Part shown: positions 51,029 to 60,414 of the stretch, piece by piece | Position numbering within the stretch: position 1 is the first letter of the stretch | Layout: the number at the start of each line of letters is the position of its first letter | DNA from: Candidatus Wallbacteria bacterium | Lineage (GTDB): Bacteria > Muiribacteriota > UBA6191 > JACPRK01 | Direction: 5' to 3' | Assembly: GCA_016213845.1 (NCBI GenBank) | Contig: JACQZN010000028.1 | Coordinates: 186,001-250,000 of the forward strand | DNA: 64,000 nucleotides | Notes under the pieces: model-generated | Told to the model about the DNA's origin: nothing | The model's input: only the letters and a program-made list of their open reading frames with translations | The model's database searches: none | Program-made: the position numbers and the translations under genes

Positions 51029-53548
51029 TCACCCCGAAAAATCCAGGTCTGCGGGGCCGGGGCCCGGCTTGCGCGGCGACGGCGGCTCTTGCGCGGCGTG
51101 CCCGGCGACGGCTCTGCCGGGGCGGATGCCGAGCGATGCCAGCTCCTGTCCCAGGGCGGAGGTGAGGCGCTGCAAGCGCTGCCGCTCCGGGGGCTTCATG
51201 TACGGGAAGGCGCCGAGCGCCTCGTGGACGTACAGGGCGCACTTGTGCCTTGAGAGCGTTCCGCCCTGCCGCTGAAGAGCTTCATCGAAGTCGGCGGGAA
51301 GGTGGCCCTTCCTGGCCAGCGCCTTCAGGTCGCCGACCATCCAGCCCTCGGCGTTCGCGGATAACGAGCCGACGGCTCCCAGGTAGCGACCCAGTGGGTC
51401 AGTGCCCGGGCTCGAGGGACGGATTGCGGGAGAGGCTGCGCTTGCCATGCTGACCGGTGCCCGCTTCGAGGGCTCCGGCTTGGACCGGAGTTTCGCCGCG
51501 GCCTGGTGATCCGAGGTGAACGTGATTGGGCCCGCTAGCTCCAGCGCGTTGCCGTCCGGGTCGCTCAGGTCGACCGGGAGGACGAGCACGAACTGCTGCT
51601 TGTCGGGCAGCTTCTGGTAGGGTTCGAAGACGAGGACCTCGTTGCCGGATGTCAGCGTGACCGCTCCTGGGTAGGGGAATTGAGCTCCCTGAAGGGCGAC
51701 TTTTCCGCTTCCCACGGACTTCCGGGAGAGAGGCCTGTTGAAGCGCAGGCGAATCACCGGGTGTTCGGGGAGGAACCGATCGGGCTGGATCTGGACGACG
51801 CGCAGCGGGCCCGAAAAGGCGGTCCGGAACTTCCAGCTGGCCGACCCCGTCAGCTGGATACCCTCCTGGCTCTTGAGCTTGCCCGAGATGCGCGCCTCGT
51901 AGACGGCGCCGGGCTCCAGCGGTTCGTAGGGTGTGAGCTGAAGCGTGTAGTCGCCCGGCGGAAAGAAGAGTTCGCCCGGGACCTGCTTGCCGGCCGCATG
52001 ATAGAGACGGAGGGCGTTCACGTCAAGGCTCTTGGGGTCGATCGGCAGGCTGAAGTGGGCGACGATCTTGGCGTCAGCCGCGATGCTGCCCGAGCGGGGC
52101 GCCGGCGTGACGTTGGAGAGCGTGAAGGAGGTCTGGAGTCGACCGACGTGCATCGTCGGCTGGGGAGGTGGCTCGGCGCTGGCGAGCGCGCGCGCCCGGG
52201 TCGTGAAGCCCCAGACGAAGGTGTGGCCCAGCGTCGAGCCGTCCCGGGCCCGCAGCTCCTTGGAGAGGGCGACCTTGTACTGGGTCCCGGGTCGCAGCGG
52301 CAGGTCCGGGAGCACCTCCAGGCGCCGGAGAGACGGGTTGTAGCTGACCTCGAGAGTCATTTCACCCGTCGACTCCCAGAGCTTGACGCGGCTCTTCAGA
52401 TTCTGGCGGGGTGCGAGCGGCTTATCGAGCACGACTCCGACCGGGGAGGTGACTTCGCAACCCCCGTCTTGCGTGACCGGGAAGAACTGCAGCACCGTGA
52501 GGCCGCCCCCGGCGTGGCGATTGCCGCGAAACGCCGGGCGCGGAGTCCCTGCCGCCGCCGGCGGCTCCGGGGCCGCCCCGATGGCTGCGAGGGGGCCAGC
52601 CCCTGGCGTGGCGCGCGAAGCGGCCGTCACCGGCATTGCGGGCGCCGGCCGCGACTTGAAGCCGGTGAGCTGGTTCTCCTTCGCCTGGAAGAAGATCTTC
52701 CGCCCCGAGCGCATGAAGCGCGGCCGCTCCTCGACACTCAAAAGGTCCGTCAACGCCAACGGCTCCGATGCGCCCGACACCGGCTGCACCCAGATCTTGG
52801 TCGTGCCGCCCCGGTCGCTGTCGTATGCGATGGCCCGGCCGTCTGGCGACCAGTCGGGGTGCGCGCTGCCGCCCTTGCCGTTTGTGAACGGCCGGGCCTC
52901 GCGCTTACCCTGCGCGTCCTGGATCCAGATGTTGAAAGCGCCGCCCCGGGAGGACGTGAAGGCGAGCTCGTCGTCCCTGGGGCTCCAGCAGGGGCTGAAG
53001 TCGCTGGCGGAGTGAGACGTCAGCTTCCGCTCGGTTCCGCCGGCCAGGTCCCTCACCCAGATCTCGAAGTTGCCTGACCGGTTCGAATCGTAGGCCAGCC
53101 AGCGGCCGCTGGGCGACACGCGCGGATGGAAGTCCTGGCCGTCCGCGGTCGTGACCTGGCGGCGCGCTCCCGTACTCATTTCGAGGACCCAGATCTTCGA
53201 GCCGCCGGCCCGGTCGCTAGTGTAGTAGAGCCGTCCCCCGTCGGCGGACCAGTCGGGCGCTTCATCATTGGATTGCCCGTCGGAGAGCTTCCGGTCCACC
53301 GGCGGCTTGCCGGCCGTCCGCAGCCAGATCTGCTTGAGGCCGGTATCCTCGACCACGAAGGCGACGGCGCGGCCGTCGGGCGACGGCGCGGGCTGCGTGC
53401 ATGTGCGGTCCGGCGGGGAGAGCAGGTCGTCGCTGGTGGGATGGCGGAAGAACGCCTCGGAGGGCGTGGCCAGGGCCAGTGCGAAGGCTACTCCCGCCAG
53501 GAGTCCACCGAAGGTCGAAGCTCTGCGGGCTCTCATCTCGGCGTCCAC
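51029..53548 (-). CDS. Exported TolB-like propeller protein with Ig-like (Big_5) domains
   Basis: The product is up to 839 residues; the Met at residue 5 is an equally likely start. A signal peptide (~9-32) is followed by a TolB-type beta-propeller (~45-305) with repeated PDWSPDGRAIAYDSDRGG-type blades. A low-complexity linker (~305-350), three Big_5 Ig-like domains (~355-680) with typical PLAPRQNLK and GTQYKVALS signatures, and a helical tail follow. Such proteins bind partners in the periplasm or at the cell surface and have no catalytic site. It precedes the barrel gene in the same direction. Confidence 0.85.
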   Translation of the reverse strand: MDAEMRARRASTFGGLLAGVAFALALATPSEAFFRHPTSDDLLSPPDRTCTQPAPSPDGRAVAFVVEDTGLKQIWLRTAGKPPVDRKLSDGQSNDEAPDWSADGGRLYYTSDRAGGSKIWVLEMSTGARRQVTTADGQDFHPRVSPSGRWLAYDSNRSGNFEIWVRDLAGGTERKLTSHSASDFSPCWSPRDDELAFTSSRGGAFNIWIQDAQGKREARPFTNGKGGSAHPDWSPDGRAIAYDSDRGGTTKIWVQPVSGASEPLALTDLLSVEERPRFMRSGRKIFFQAKENQLTGFKSRPAPAMPVTAASRATPGAGPLAAIGAAPEPPAAAGTPRPAFRGNRHAGGGLTVLQFFPVTQDGGCEVTSPVGVVLDKPLAPRQNLKSRVKLWESTGEMTLEVSYNPSLRRLEVLPDLPLRPGTQYKVALSKELRARDGSTLGHTFVWGFTTRARALASAEPPPQPTMHVGRLQTSFTLSNVTPAPRSGSIAADAKIVAHFSLPIDPKSLDVNALRLYHAAGKQVPGELFFPPGDYTLQLTPYEPLEPGAVYEARISGKLKSQEGIQLTGSASWKFRTAFSGPLRVVQIQPDRFLPEHPVIRLRFNRPLSRKSVGSGKVALQGAQFPYPGAVTLTSGNEVLVFEPYQKLPDKQQFVLVLPVDLSDPDGNALELAGPITFTSDHQAAAKLRSKPEPSKRAPVSMASAASPAIRPSSPGTDPLGRYLGAVGSLSANAEGWMVGDLKALARKGHLPADFDEALQRQGGTLSRHKCALYVHEALGAFPYMKPPERQRLQRLTSALGQELASLGIRPGRAVAGHAAQEPPSPRKPGPGPADLDFSG

Positions 53549-53735
53549 GCGCTCCTCGGGCGGCTCGGCCGCCTCCGTTCATCGGCCCCCCGGAGAGGGG
53601 GCTGTTCCGTCATCTCGACTATCGGTCGGGCCCGGGTCTCGGCTGAGCGCAGCGGGCCGCTCCAGCACTGGTCCTGGCGGCCCTCCGACGACCAAACCCG
53701 GCTCCGCGGCCAGCGTCTTGTATGCCGGCGCCGCA

Positions 53736-53764
53736 TTGCTGAACCCCACCGCGGGCTCTATATT
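53736..53764 (+). promoter_or_regulatory. Putative sigma-70 promoter of the subtilase operon
   Basis: TTGCTG and TATATT are exactly 17 bases apart, about 55 bases before the ATG at 53819. The rest of the 270-base gap shows nothing else. Confidence 0.5.
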
Positions 53765-53818
53765 GATTGCGGACCCGGATGCCGTTTCCCGGCAGGGTCC
53801 AGGAGCAGTGAGGCGCTC

Positions 53819-55606
53819 ATGAAGATCAAGAAAATCACGGCGGCTGTCCTGGCGATCGGCGTGTTGGGTCTGGCGGCCTGGGCCGCCCTCTCTGCCACCT
53901 CCTCGGAACCGCTCGGGGCCGGCAGCTTGCCTCTCCCGGGCACAAGCGAGCTGGCAGCGGCGCCTTCGGAGCCGGAGCGCGTGCCGGGAGAGCTGCTGGT
54001 CGACCTGCGCGATGATGCCTCGGAGGAGCAGGAGCTCGCCCTGGAGCGCCGGATGGGGATCGAGCTCGTCGAGACGGGTCCGTCCAACGCCGCCATCCGC
54101 GTGATGAGGGCGAGCGTGCTGCCCGAGCGCGAAACGGCGCTGCTGCAGGCGCTTGCCGCGGAGCCCTTGGTCGAGGCCGCCGAGCCCAACTACATCTACC
54201 GCGCGCTGGCCGTCCCAAACGATCCTCTCTACAAGCACCAGTGGCACATGGATCAGATTCGCGGACCGGCTGCCTGGGACCTGGGCCAGGGGCAGGGCGT
54301 CGTGGTCGCCGTCATCGACACCGGCGTCGCGTATGAGGACTACGGCCGCTTCAAGCGAGCCAAGGACCTGGCGGGCACCAAGTTCGTCGCCGGCCGGGAC
54401 TTCGTCCACCGCCACGACCACCCGGTCGACGACCATGGCCACGGCACGCACGTTGCGGGCACGGTCGCCCAGACGACGAACAACCACGAGGGCGTGGCCG
54501 GCGTGGCCTGGAAGGCCTCGATCATGCCGATCAAGGTGCTGTCGGCGCAGGGTAGCGGCACGGTCGGCGATATCGCCGAGTCGATCCGATGGGCGGCGGA
54601 CCACGGCGCCAAGGTCATCAACATGAGCCTGGGCGGCGGCGGGTTCAGCCGCGTGCTGAAGGAGGCGTGCGATTACGCCAAGAAGAAGGGCGTGGTGATC
54701 GTCTGCGCCGCAGGGAATAACGGGCGTCAGCAAGTGAGTTACCCGGCGGCCTACCCGGCGTGCATCGCGGTCAGCGCGACTCGCTTCGACGAGGAGATCA
54801 CCTGGTACTCCAACTTCGGCAAGGAGATCTGCGTCGCGGCGCCCGGGGGCGACACGCGCGTCGATCAGAACGGAGATGGCTACCCGGACGGCGTCCTGCA
54901 GAACACGCTGGCGCGGGGGAATCCCTCTGAGAGCTCCTACGAGTTCTACCAGGGAACGTCGATGGCAAGTCCGCACGCGGCCGGTGTCGCAGCACTCATC
55001 GTCTCGCAGGGCATCAAGGACCCCGACGAGGTGCGAGAGGTGATGCAGAAGAGCGCTCGCCCCAAGGGGCGCGGCCGAGGAGACATCAAGTACGGCGCCG
55101 GCATCGTGGATGCGGCGGCCGCCCAGCGGCTGGCGGCCGATAGAGTCGGCGCCAGGAGGACCGCGGCGCTTGTGGCAGTCGCGGTCGTGGCAGGCTGGGG
55201 CGCCCTGGGCGCGTCGCTGGCTGCCGCACCCGCGGCGTTCGTTACGGCGTGCGGGCTCTGGTTTGCGCCGGCCGGCTGGCTGCCTGCGGTCGCCCGCCAC
55301 CCGTGGCCCGAGCTGGGCGTATGGATGTTCGGCGGGGAGCCCCTCGCGAACCCGTTCGTCTACTCGGTCTTGCTGCCGTTCGTCCTGATGGCGTTCGTCT
55401 TCGGCTCCAGGCTTGGTCGCCTGGCCGCGGCCGGAGTGGCGCTCGGCATGGCTGCGCTGCTCGTCGATACGTCGCTCTTCGCCGGCACCGACGTGCCCTG
55501 GGTGCCCGGAAGTGCCGGGGCGCTCGACACCCTCTGGCTGCTGGCGAACGCCGCGGCCTGCGGACTGCTCGGACGGATTGCGCTGGTGCGCGGAGGCCGG
55601 GCATGA
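53819..55606 (+). CDS. Subtilisin-like protease with C-terminal membrane domain
   Basis: The product is 595 residues. A signal or anchor helix (~7-24) is followed by an I9-type propeptide (~55-125) and an S8 catalytic domain (~140-440) with D167 (VIDTGV), H208 (HGHGTHVAG), an oxyanion Asn (AAGNNG) and S381 (GTSMASPHA). From ~448 to the end there are about five hydrophobic helices, which is unusual for secreted subtilases. The catalytic domain would thus be tethered to the membrane. The end overlaps the next gene by ATGA. Substrate unknown; processing of envelope proteins is a reasonable inference. Confidence 0.9.
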   Translation: MKIKKITAAVLAIGVLGLAAWAALSATSSEPLGAGSLPLPGTSELAAAPSEPERVPGELLVDLRDDASEEQELALERRMGIELVETGPSNAAIRVMRASVLPERETALLQALAAEPLVEAAEPNYIYRALAVPNDPLYKHQWHMDQIRGPAAWDLGQGQGVVVAVIDTGVAYEDYGRFKRAKDLAGTKFVAGRDFVHRHDHPVDDHGHGTHVAGTVAQTTNNHEGVAGVAWKASIMPIKVLSAQGSGTVGDIAESIRWAADHGAKVINMSLGGGGFSRVLKEACDYAKKKGVVIVCAAGNNGRQQVSYPAAYPACIAVSATRFDEEITWYSNFGKEICVAAPGGDTRVDQNGDGYPDGVLQNTLARGNPSESSYEFYQGTSMASPHAAGVAALIVSQGIKDPDEVREVMQKSARPKGRGRGDIKYGAGIVDAAAAQRLAADRVGARRTAALVAVAVVAGWGALGASLAAAPAAFVTACGLWFAPAGWLPAVARHPWPELGVWMFGGEPLANPFVYSVLLPFVLMAFVFGSRLGRLAAAGVALGMAALLVDTSLFAGTDVPWVPGSAGALDTLWLLANAAACGLLGRIALVRGGRA

Positions 55607-55833
55607 CGCGCCGCAGCATCACCGTTCACGGCCAGGTGCGCCACTCCAAGCTCGAGGGCGGCTTCTGGGTGTTGCGGGCCGACGACGGAACCACCTACCA
55701 GCTCGAGGGCGGCGATCCCGGCCTCTTCCACGACGGGCAGCGCGCTCGAGTCACCGGTCTCGTGGCGGCCGACGCGATGGGCATCGGGATGTCGGGCGAC
55801 ATCCTGCGCGTCGAGAGCTACGAAATCGGTTAG
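55603..55833 (+). CDS. Small DUF5818-like beta protein
   Basis: The product is 76 residues, starting inside the stop of the protease gene. The sequence ITVHGQVRHSKLEGGFWVLR, GTTYQLEGG and ARVTGLVAADAMGIGMSG resembles small OB-like DUF5818 domains, which are often found alone or in exported proteins. There is no signal peptide. It is tightly coupled to the protease and lies seven bases before the YihY family gene, so it may regulate one of them. Confidence 0.7.
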   Translation: MTRRSITVHGQVRHSKLEGGFWVLRADDGTTYQLEGGDPGLFHDGQRARVTGLVAADAMGIGMSGDILRVESYEIG

Positions 55834-55840
55834 AGGCTGC

Positions 55841-57154
55841 TTGAAAGCCGATCTCAGCACTCGCGTCGCCTGCTTCCTCGACCGGCTCCGGAACCGACCG
55901 GACATGCCGCGCTGGATGCAGCGACCGCTCACGGCCGTCCATTTCTTCGCGATGGTCTACGCCCAGTTCGAGCGCGATCGGTGCTACCAGATGGCCTCGG
56001 CGCTCACCTTCTCGGCGCTACTGGCCGTCGTCCCCGTTACGGCCGTGACCTTCGCCATTTTCAACGCCTTCGGGACCTTCAGCTCCATCCGAGCCACGGT
56101 CCAGGAGTTCCTGCTCAAGCAGCTCATCCCGACCAGCGACCTGGGGCAGAACCTCAATCACTACCTCACGCAGTTCACCGCCAACACCTACCAGGTCACC
56201 TTCCTGAGCGTCATCAGCCTTTTCGTGACGGCGGTGACCCTGTTCCTGACGGTGGAGTACTCGCTCGGCCACATCTGGGTGGAGCGCAAGCGCCGCAGCT
56301 TCGTGCGCAACGTGACGATCTTCACCAGCATTCTGGTCTGGGGGCCGCTGCTGCTCGGCTTCTCGACCTATCTCTCGATCTCGCTCACGACCAACGCGCA
56401 CGACTACGTCGACCCGATCATCGGGAGCCGTCTCTGGACCTACCTCTTCCCGTATGCGACGTCGGTCCTGATGTTCTTCCTGGGGTTCACGATCCTGCCG
56501 GCGGCGACGGTCCACGTGCGCGCCGCGTTGCTCGGCGCCTCGTTTGCGGCGCTGGCGTGGGAACTGGCAAAGGCAGCCTTCGCGGCCTACACGAGCCAGG
56601 CCGTCTTCTACAGCAGCGTCTATGGAACTCTTTCGACGGTGCCCGTCTTCCTGCTCTGGGTCTATACCTCCTGGCTGATCTTTCTCTACGGGGCCGAGAT
56701 CTGCCACTGCTTCCAGTACCACAAATGGCTGCGGCTGCGCGGCGATGACGCCAGCGCCTCCTACGCAACGAACCTGCTCGTCGCGCTGGCCTCGATGCTG
56801 GCGATTGCGCGCCGGTTCGACGCCGGAGGGGAGCCGCCCGATACGTACTCGCTTTCGTCGGCGCTGGAGATTCCGGAAGACGTCATTCTGCGCGCTCTCC
56901 ATCCGCTCAAGCAGGAGGGGCTCCTGATGCAGATCCGAGGAGACCAGGAGATCTACCTCCCCTCGAGGAGCACCGACCGGATCAAGGTGCTCGAGGTCTT
57001 CCGGGCGATCGATCCGTCCGGTGACGTGGCGCTCCTTGGGGAGATGAGGGCGCCAGAGTTCGAAGGTGCCGGCAAGGCCCTGCGTCTGCTCCAGGAGTCG
57101 CAGACCAAGGCGCTCGCCGATCTGACCATCGCAGACCTGGCCGCCTGCAAGTGA
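55841..57154 (+). CDS. YihY/virulence factor BrkB family membrane protein
   Basis: The product is 437 residues, starting at TTG 55841. Six membrane helices (~35-295) carry the family segments RCYQMASALTFSALLAVVPV and YGTLSTVPVFLLWVYTSWLIFLYGAEI. A C-terminal domain (~310-437) looks like a winged helix (SLSSALEIPEDVILRALHPLKQEGLL), as in family members with a regulatory DNA-binding-like tail. Function is unknown in the family, although it was once annotated as RNase BN. It is the last gene of the protease operon. Confidence 0.88.
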   Translation: MKADLSTRVACFLDRLRNRPDMPRWMQRPLTAVHFFAMVYAQFERDRCYQMASALTFSALLAVVPVTAVTFAIFNAFGTFSSIRATVQEFLLKQLIPTSDLGQNLNHYLTQFTANTYQVTFLSVISLFVTAVTLFLTVEYSLGHIWVERKRRSFVRNVTIFTSILVWGPLLLGFSTYLSISLTTNAHDYVDPIIGSRLWTYLFPYATSVLMFFLGFTILPAATVHVRAALLGASFAALAWELAKAAFAAYTSQAVFYSSVYGTLSTVPVFLLWVYTSWLIFLYGAEICHCFQYHKWLRLRGDDASASYATNLLVALASMLAIARRFDAGGEPPDTYSLSSALEIPEDVILRALHPLKQEGLLMQIRGDQEIYLPSRSTDRIKVLEVFRAIDPSGDVALLGEMRAPEFEGAGKALRLLQESQTKALADLTIADLAACK

Positions 57155-57190
57155 GGCCACGGCACCTGGGCCGGGGGCGTGGAAGGGGAG

Positions 57191-57724
57191 TCAGCCCTTG
57201 AAGTCGGGGTAGGTGCGGTCGCGCTCGTTCACCTGCAGGACGGGCGCGGGCCACTCGATCCCGAACCGAGGATCGTCGAACCGCACTCCGGACGCGTGGG
57301 CCGGCGAGTAGTAGGCGGAAACCTGGTAGAACACCTCGGCGTCGTCCGTGAGCGTCAGGTAGCCGTGCGCGAAGCCGCGAGGCACGTAGAGCGCGCGGCG
57401 GTTCTCTTCTGTCAGCTCGACTCCGATCCATGAGCAGTACGTCTTCGATTCCGGCCGCAGGTCGACCACCGCGTCGAAGATGGCGCCTCGCGTGCAGCGG
57501 ACCAGCTTCACTTCATCGGCCGGGGCCTTCTGGAAGTGCATGCCCCGGAGGCAGCCCTTTCGAAGGTTGTGGGCGAGATTGCTCTGGATGAAATCGCCCT
57601 CCAGGCCTCGCTCCACGAAGAGTTGCCGGCTGTACGCGAGCGCGAAAAACCCACGCTCGTCACGAATCGGCTTCGTGTCCAGTACGAACGCCCCCGCAAG
57701 CTTGGTCTCGACGAATTCGATCAT
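57191..57724 (-). CDS. rfbC: dTDP-4-dehydrorhamnose 3,5-epimerase
   Basis: The product is 177 residues from the ATG at 57724. A cupin fold with all signature parts: RDERGFFALAY, SNLAHNLRKGCLRGMHFQ with the catalytic His, and VPRGFAHGY. It converts dTDP-4-keto-6-deoxyglucose to the L-rhamnose precursor used in O-antigen and other surface glycans. No rfbA, rfbB or rfbD is next to it. It sits after the kinase genes, but 119 bases separate it from them, so co-transcription is uncertain. Confidence 0.95.
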   Translation of the reverse strand: MIEFVETKLAGAFVLDTKPIRDERGFFALAYSRQLFVERGLEGDFIQSNLAHNLRKGCLRGMHFQKAPADEVKLVRCTRGAIFDAVVDLRPESKTYCSWIGVELTEENRRALYVPRGFAHGYLTLTDDAEVFYQVSAYYSPAHASGVRFDDPRFGIEWPAPVLQVNERDRTYPDFKG

Positions 57725-57843
57725 GCTCTGGTCCCGGTCTCCTGGCGCCCCGGCTCCCCCGGGAGACGCTCCCAGGTTCGGAGCCGCGATCCTAGCACCC
57801 TCCTCGCGCACCCGTCCATGGCCCCCGAGTTTCTCGGGCGCTC

Positions 57844-60351
57844 CTAGCGGATGAGCGCCGTCAGGTCGCGCGGGGTGCCCTGAAACCCTGCGGGGAGCAC
57901 GTTTTCGAAGCGGGCGATCCGGAAGACCTCGGTGGAGGCGAGAAAGTAGCAGAAGGCCAGCCCGCCGGCAGCGGGAAGCAGCTCGGCTCCCCGCACCAGC
58001 CCGATGGGCAGCATCTGCAGCGTCGCGACCCTCCGGAAGGTTGTGCCCTGGTCGGCCGAGAGCTGCAGGTCGATGCGCGAGCCGATGACGCCGGGTTCCG
58101 AGTGCCACGCGATGGCCACGGTGTCTGCCCCGGCGAAGAGTGCGAGGCGCTCCGCGCCGAGATTGACGCAGTCCGCGAGGGTCTCCGAGCCCTCGAGTCG
58201 TCCAGGGCTTTCCCAGGTCGCGCCCCAGTCGGGGCTTCTTGTGTGGAGGACCTTGCGGGAAGTGCCGGTCGCCGTGCAATCGAGCCAGACGGCGTGCAGC
58301 CACCGGCTCGAGGCCGCCAGTAGCGGATTGGCCGCGATGCCACTTCCAGGCGGCATCGGCCGGGCGGGTCCCCGAAGCGTGCCGTCCGGCTCGAGAGTCA
58401 CGCCCACGAGAAGTGGGGGCTTCGATGCCGAGGTGCCTAGCAGGAACAGTCCTCCGCGAGGAGTCCGGGCCGCAGCGACCCGCGCTTGCAGGTCGAGCTC
58501 CCGAACGACGGCCCACTCCCGGAGGGTCCGGTTACGATCGTCGTACCGAAGCACGTGCAACTGCTGTCCCGAGCCCTGGAGAAGGTCGACGCCTGCTTCC
58601 CAAGGGAGCAGCCCCTCCCACTCTAGGCCCCGCTCGACCCCGACGTCGTGAAGTTGCCGCCAGCTGTCGCCCAGGTCGGCGCTGACGAGCAGCTTCAGCC
58701 GCTTCGTCCCCAGCTCGTTCTCGTAAGCGCGCGCCAGCCAGACCCTGTCGCCGTCGCGGGCAGCGTGAACTGCGCCTTCGGCGTACCGGTCGGCGAGGGC
58801 GGTTGCCGGGCTCCAGGTAGCGCCTGCGTCCGGGCTGACCTGCTCGGTCACGGTGCCGTCCTTGGCGGACGCATTGAAGAAGAGAAGCCGGCTCCCCACC
58901 GCTAGCCAGTCGTGGCTGCCGGACCGGGCGTGGCCGGGCGCGATGTCCTGGAACGCGCCCACGCGGAGCAGGGTCCTGATCGACTGGATTGGGCCGGCCT
59001 CGCCCGTTGGGGCAACCGCCCGGACGGAGTAGCTCTCGCCTGGCTGGAGGCCCGTCAGCTCCAGCGGCGGGGGATTCCGGACCGTTCGTTCGAAGTCGAG
59101 GCTGCGGCTCTTTCCGTATCGGATGGCCATTGCGAGTGGGGCGACGCCGCTCCACTCGATGCGGATGGAGGAGTGGCCGGCATAGAGGCGCAGGCGGGGG
59201 AGCGGAGTCGGTTTCGGGGGCGGCGGGGACGGCCGTGCGAGGGCCGGCGGAGCCGTGGCGGGGGCAGGGGCAGGGGCAGGGGCACGGGTGAAGAGGGCGA
59301 TCGCGGCGGCTGCCAAGGCGAGCAAGGTCAGGGCAAAGAGGCTGGCTGCCCGCGGTGTACCGGGGCGCGCGGCCTTCGAGGGCAGAGGCATCACGGCCCG
59401 GGTGGCGTCGTTCTTGCGCCCGCGCAACGATCGCGGTACCTCGAACTGCTGCGTGGCTGTCGACTGCATGACCGACTGGAACTGCCCGTACACGGCGGCG
59501 CGCACGGCCGCGTCTTCGAGGCTGACGGCCAGCTCCGAAGCGCTAGCGAGGCGGGCCGACGGGTCAGCCGAGAGCGAGCGGAGGGCGATGGAGTCGAGCT
59601 CGGGAGGAAGGCCGGCGCGCAGCAGCGAAGGGGGGGGGACCCCGTCTGTGAGCTGCAGGAGCGTTACCGGGTCGTCCGGATCGGCGCCGGCGGCCGCGGC
59701 CACGGCCTGGATGGGCAGCGTCGCCGTGAGGCAGGCGTAGAGCACGCAGCCGAGCGAGTAGACGTCGCTCGCCTGGCTGTGGGGCAGGCCGCGGAGCACC
59801 TCGGGAGCCATGTAGTGCAGGGTGCCGAGGACCATTCCATCCTCGGTCAGCTTCTCGTCTTCGGCCCCGAGCACGGCCAGTCCGAAGTCGCAGACCTTGA
59901 CGGTCCCGTCGTCCGTCATCAGGATGTTGTCCGCCTTGAGGTCCCTGTGGAGGATTCCGTTTTCGTGCAGGTAAGCTACGGCCTGCGCGGCCTGGGAAAC
60001 AATCCTCGCTGCCTCCGAAGGGTCCAGTGGACCTTCTCGCTCCAGACGGTCGGCCAGCGACTCGCCGTTCACGACCTCGAAGACCAGGTACAGCCGCTCG
60101 TCCATCTCGCCCGACTGCAGCACTTGCAAAACGTTCGGGTGCCGCAGCCTGGCCTGGAGCTCGCCCTCCCGCAGGAATCGCTTGCGCCCCAGCGGGTCCC
60201 TGGAGCTCGTCACCTTGACCGCCACCTCGCGGCCCAGTCCCCGCTCCAGGGCGCGGTAGACCGTCCCCATTCCGCCCGCGCCCAGCTCCTCGAGTACCTG
60301 GTATCGCTCCAGGAACTGCTTCGAGAACGACCACCTATCCGCCGGGTTCAA
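57844..60351 (-). CDS. Receptor-like Ser/Thr protein kinase with Asp-box (sialidase-like) sensor
   Basis: The product is 835 residues. The Hanks-type kinase domain (~17-280) is complete: GAGGMGTVY, K46, HRDLKADN with D137, DFG 155-157 and APE 182-184. A regulatory segment precedes one membrane helix (~337-354). Outside the membrane lie a Pro/Ala stalk, a fibronectin-like domain (~385-465) and a beta-propeller-like domain with four Asp boxes (SPDAGATWS at 506, SADLGDSWR at 557, later SPDWGATWE and SADQGTTFR). Such boxes occur in sialidases and BNR proteins, so the sensor may bind glycans, but no sialidase catalytic Arg triad is evident. The next gene upstream is another kinase. Confidence 0.92.
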   Translation of the reverse strand: MNPADRWSFSKQFLERYQVLEELGAGGMGTVYRALERGLGREVAVKVTSSRDPLGRKRFLREGELQARLRHPNVLQVLQSGEMDERLYLVFEVVNGESLADRLEREGPLDPSEAARIVSQAAQAVAYLHENGILHRDLKADNILMTDDGTVKVCDFGLAVLGAEDEKLTEDGMVLGTLHYMAPEVLRGLPHSQASDVYSLGCVLYACLTATLPIQAVAAAAGADPDDPVTLLQLTDGVPPPSLLRAGLPPELDSIALRSLSADPSARLASASELAVSLEDAAVRAAVYGQFQSVMQSTATQQFEVPRSLRGRKNDATRAVMPLPSKAARPGTPRAASLFALTLLALAAAAIALFTRAPAPAPAPATAPPALARPSPPPPKPTPLPRLRLYAGHSSIRIEWSGVAPLAMAIRYGKSRSLDFERTVRNPPPLELTGLQPGESYSVRAVAPTGEAGPIQSIRTLLRVGAFQDIAPGHARSGSHDWLAVGSRLLFFNASAKDGTVTEQVSPDAGATWSPATALADRYAEGAVHAARDGDRVWLARAYENELGTKRLKLLVSADLGDSWRQLHDVGVERGLEWEGLLPWEAGVDLLQGSGQQLHVLRYDDRNRTLREWAVVRELDLQARVAAARTPRGGLFLLGTSASKPPLLVGVTLEPDGTLRGPARPMPPGSGIAANPLLAASSRWLHAVWLDCTATGTSRKVLHTRSPDWGATWESPGRLEGSETLADCVNLGAERLALFAGADTVAIAWHSEPGVIGSRIDLQLSADQGTTFRRVATLQMLPIGLVRGAELLPAAGGLAFCYFLASTEVFRIARFENVLPAGFQGTPRDLTALIR

Positions 60352-60414
60352 GCGGCACGTCCCGGGAAAGTTCGAGCGGCGGTGGCCATCTTCGGCAGTC
60401 TACGCGACCTCCGC

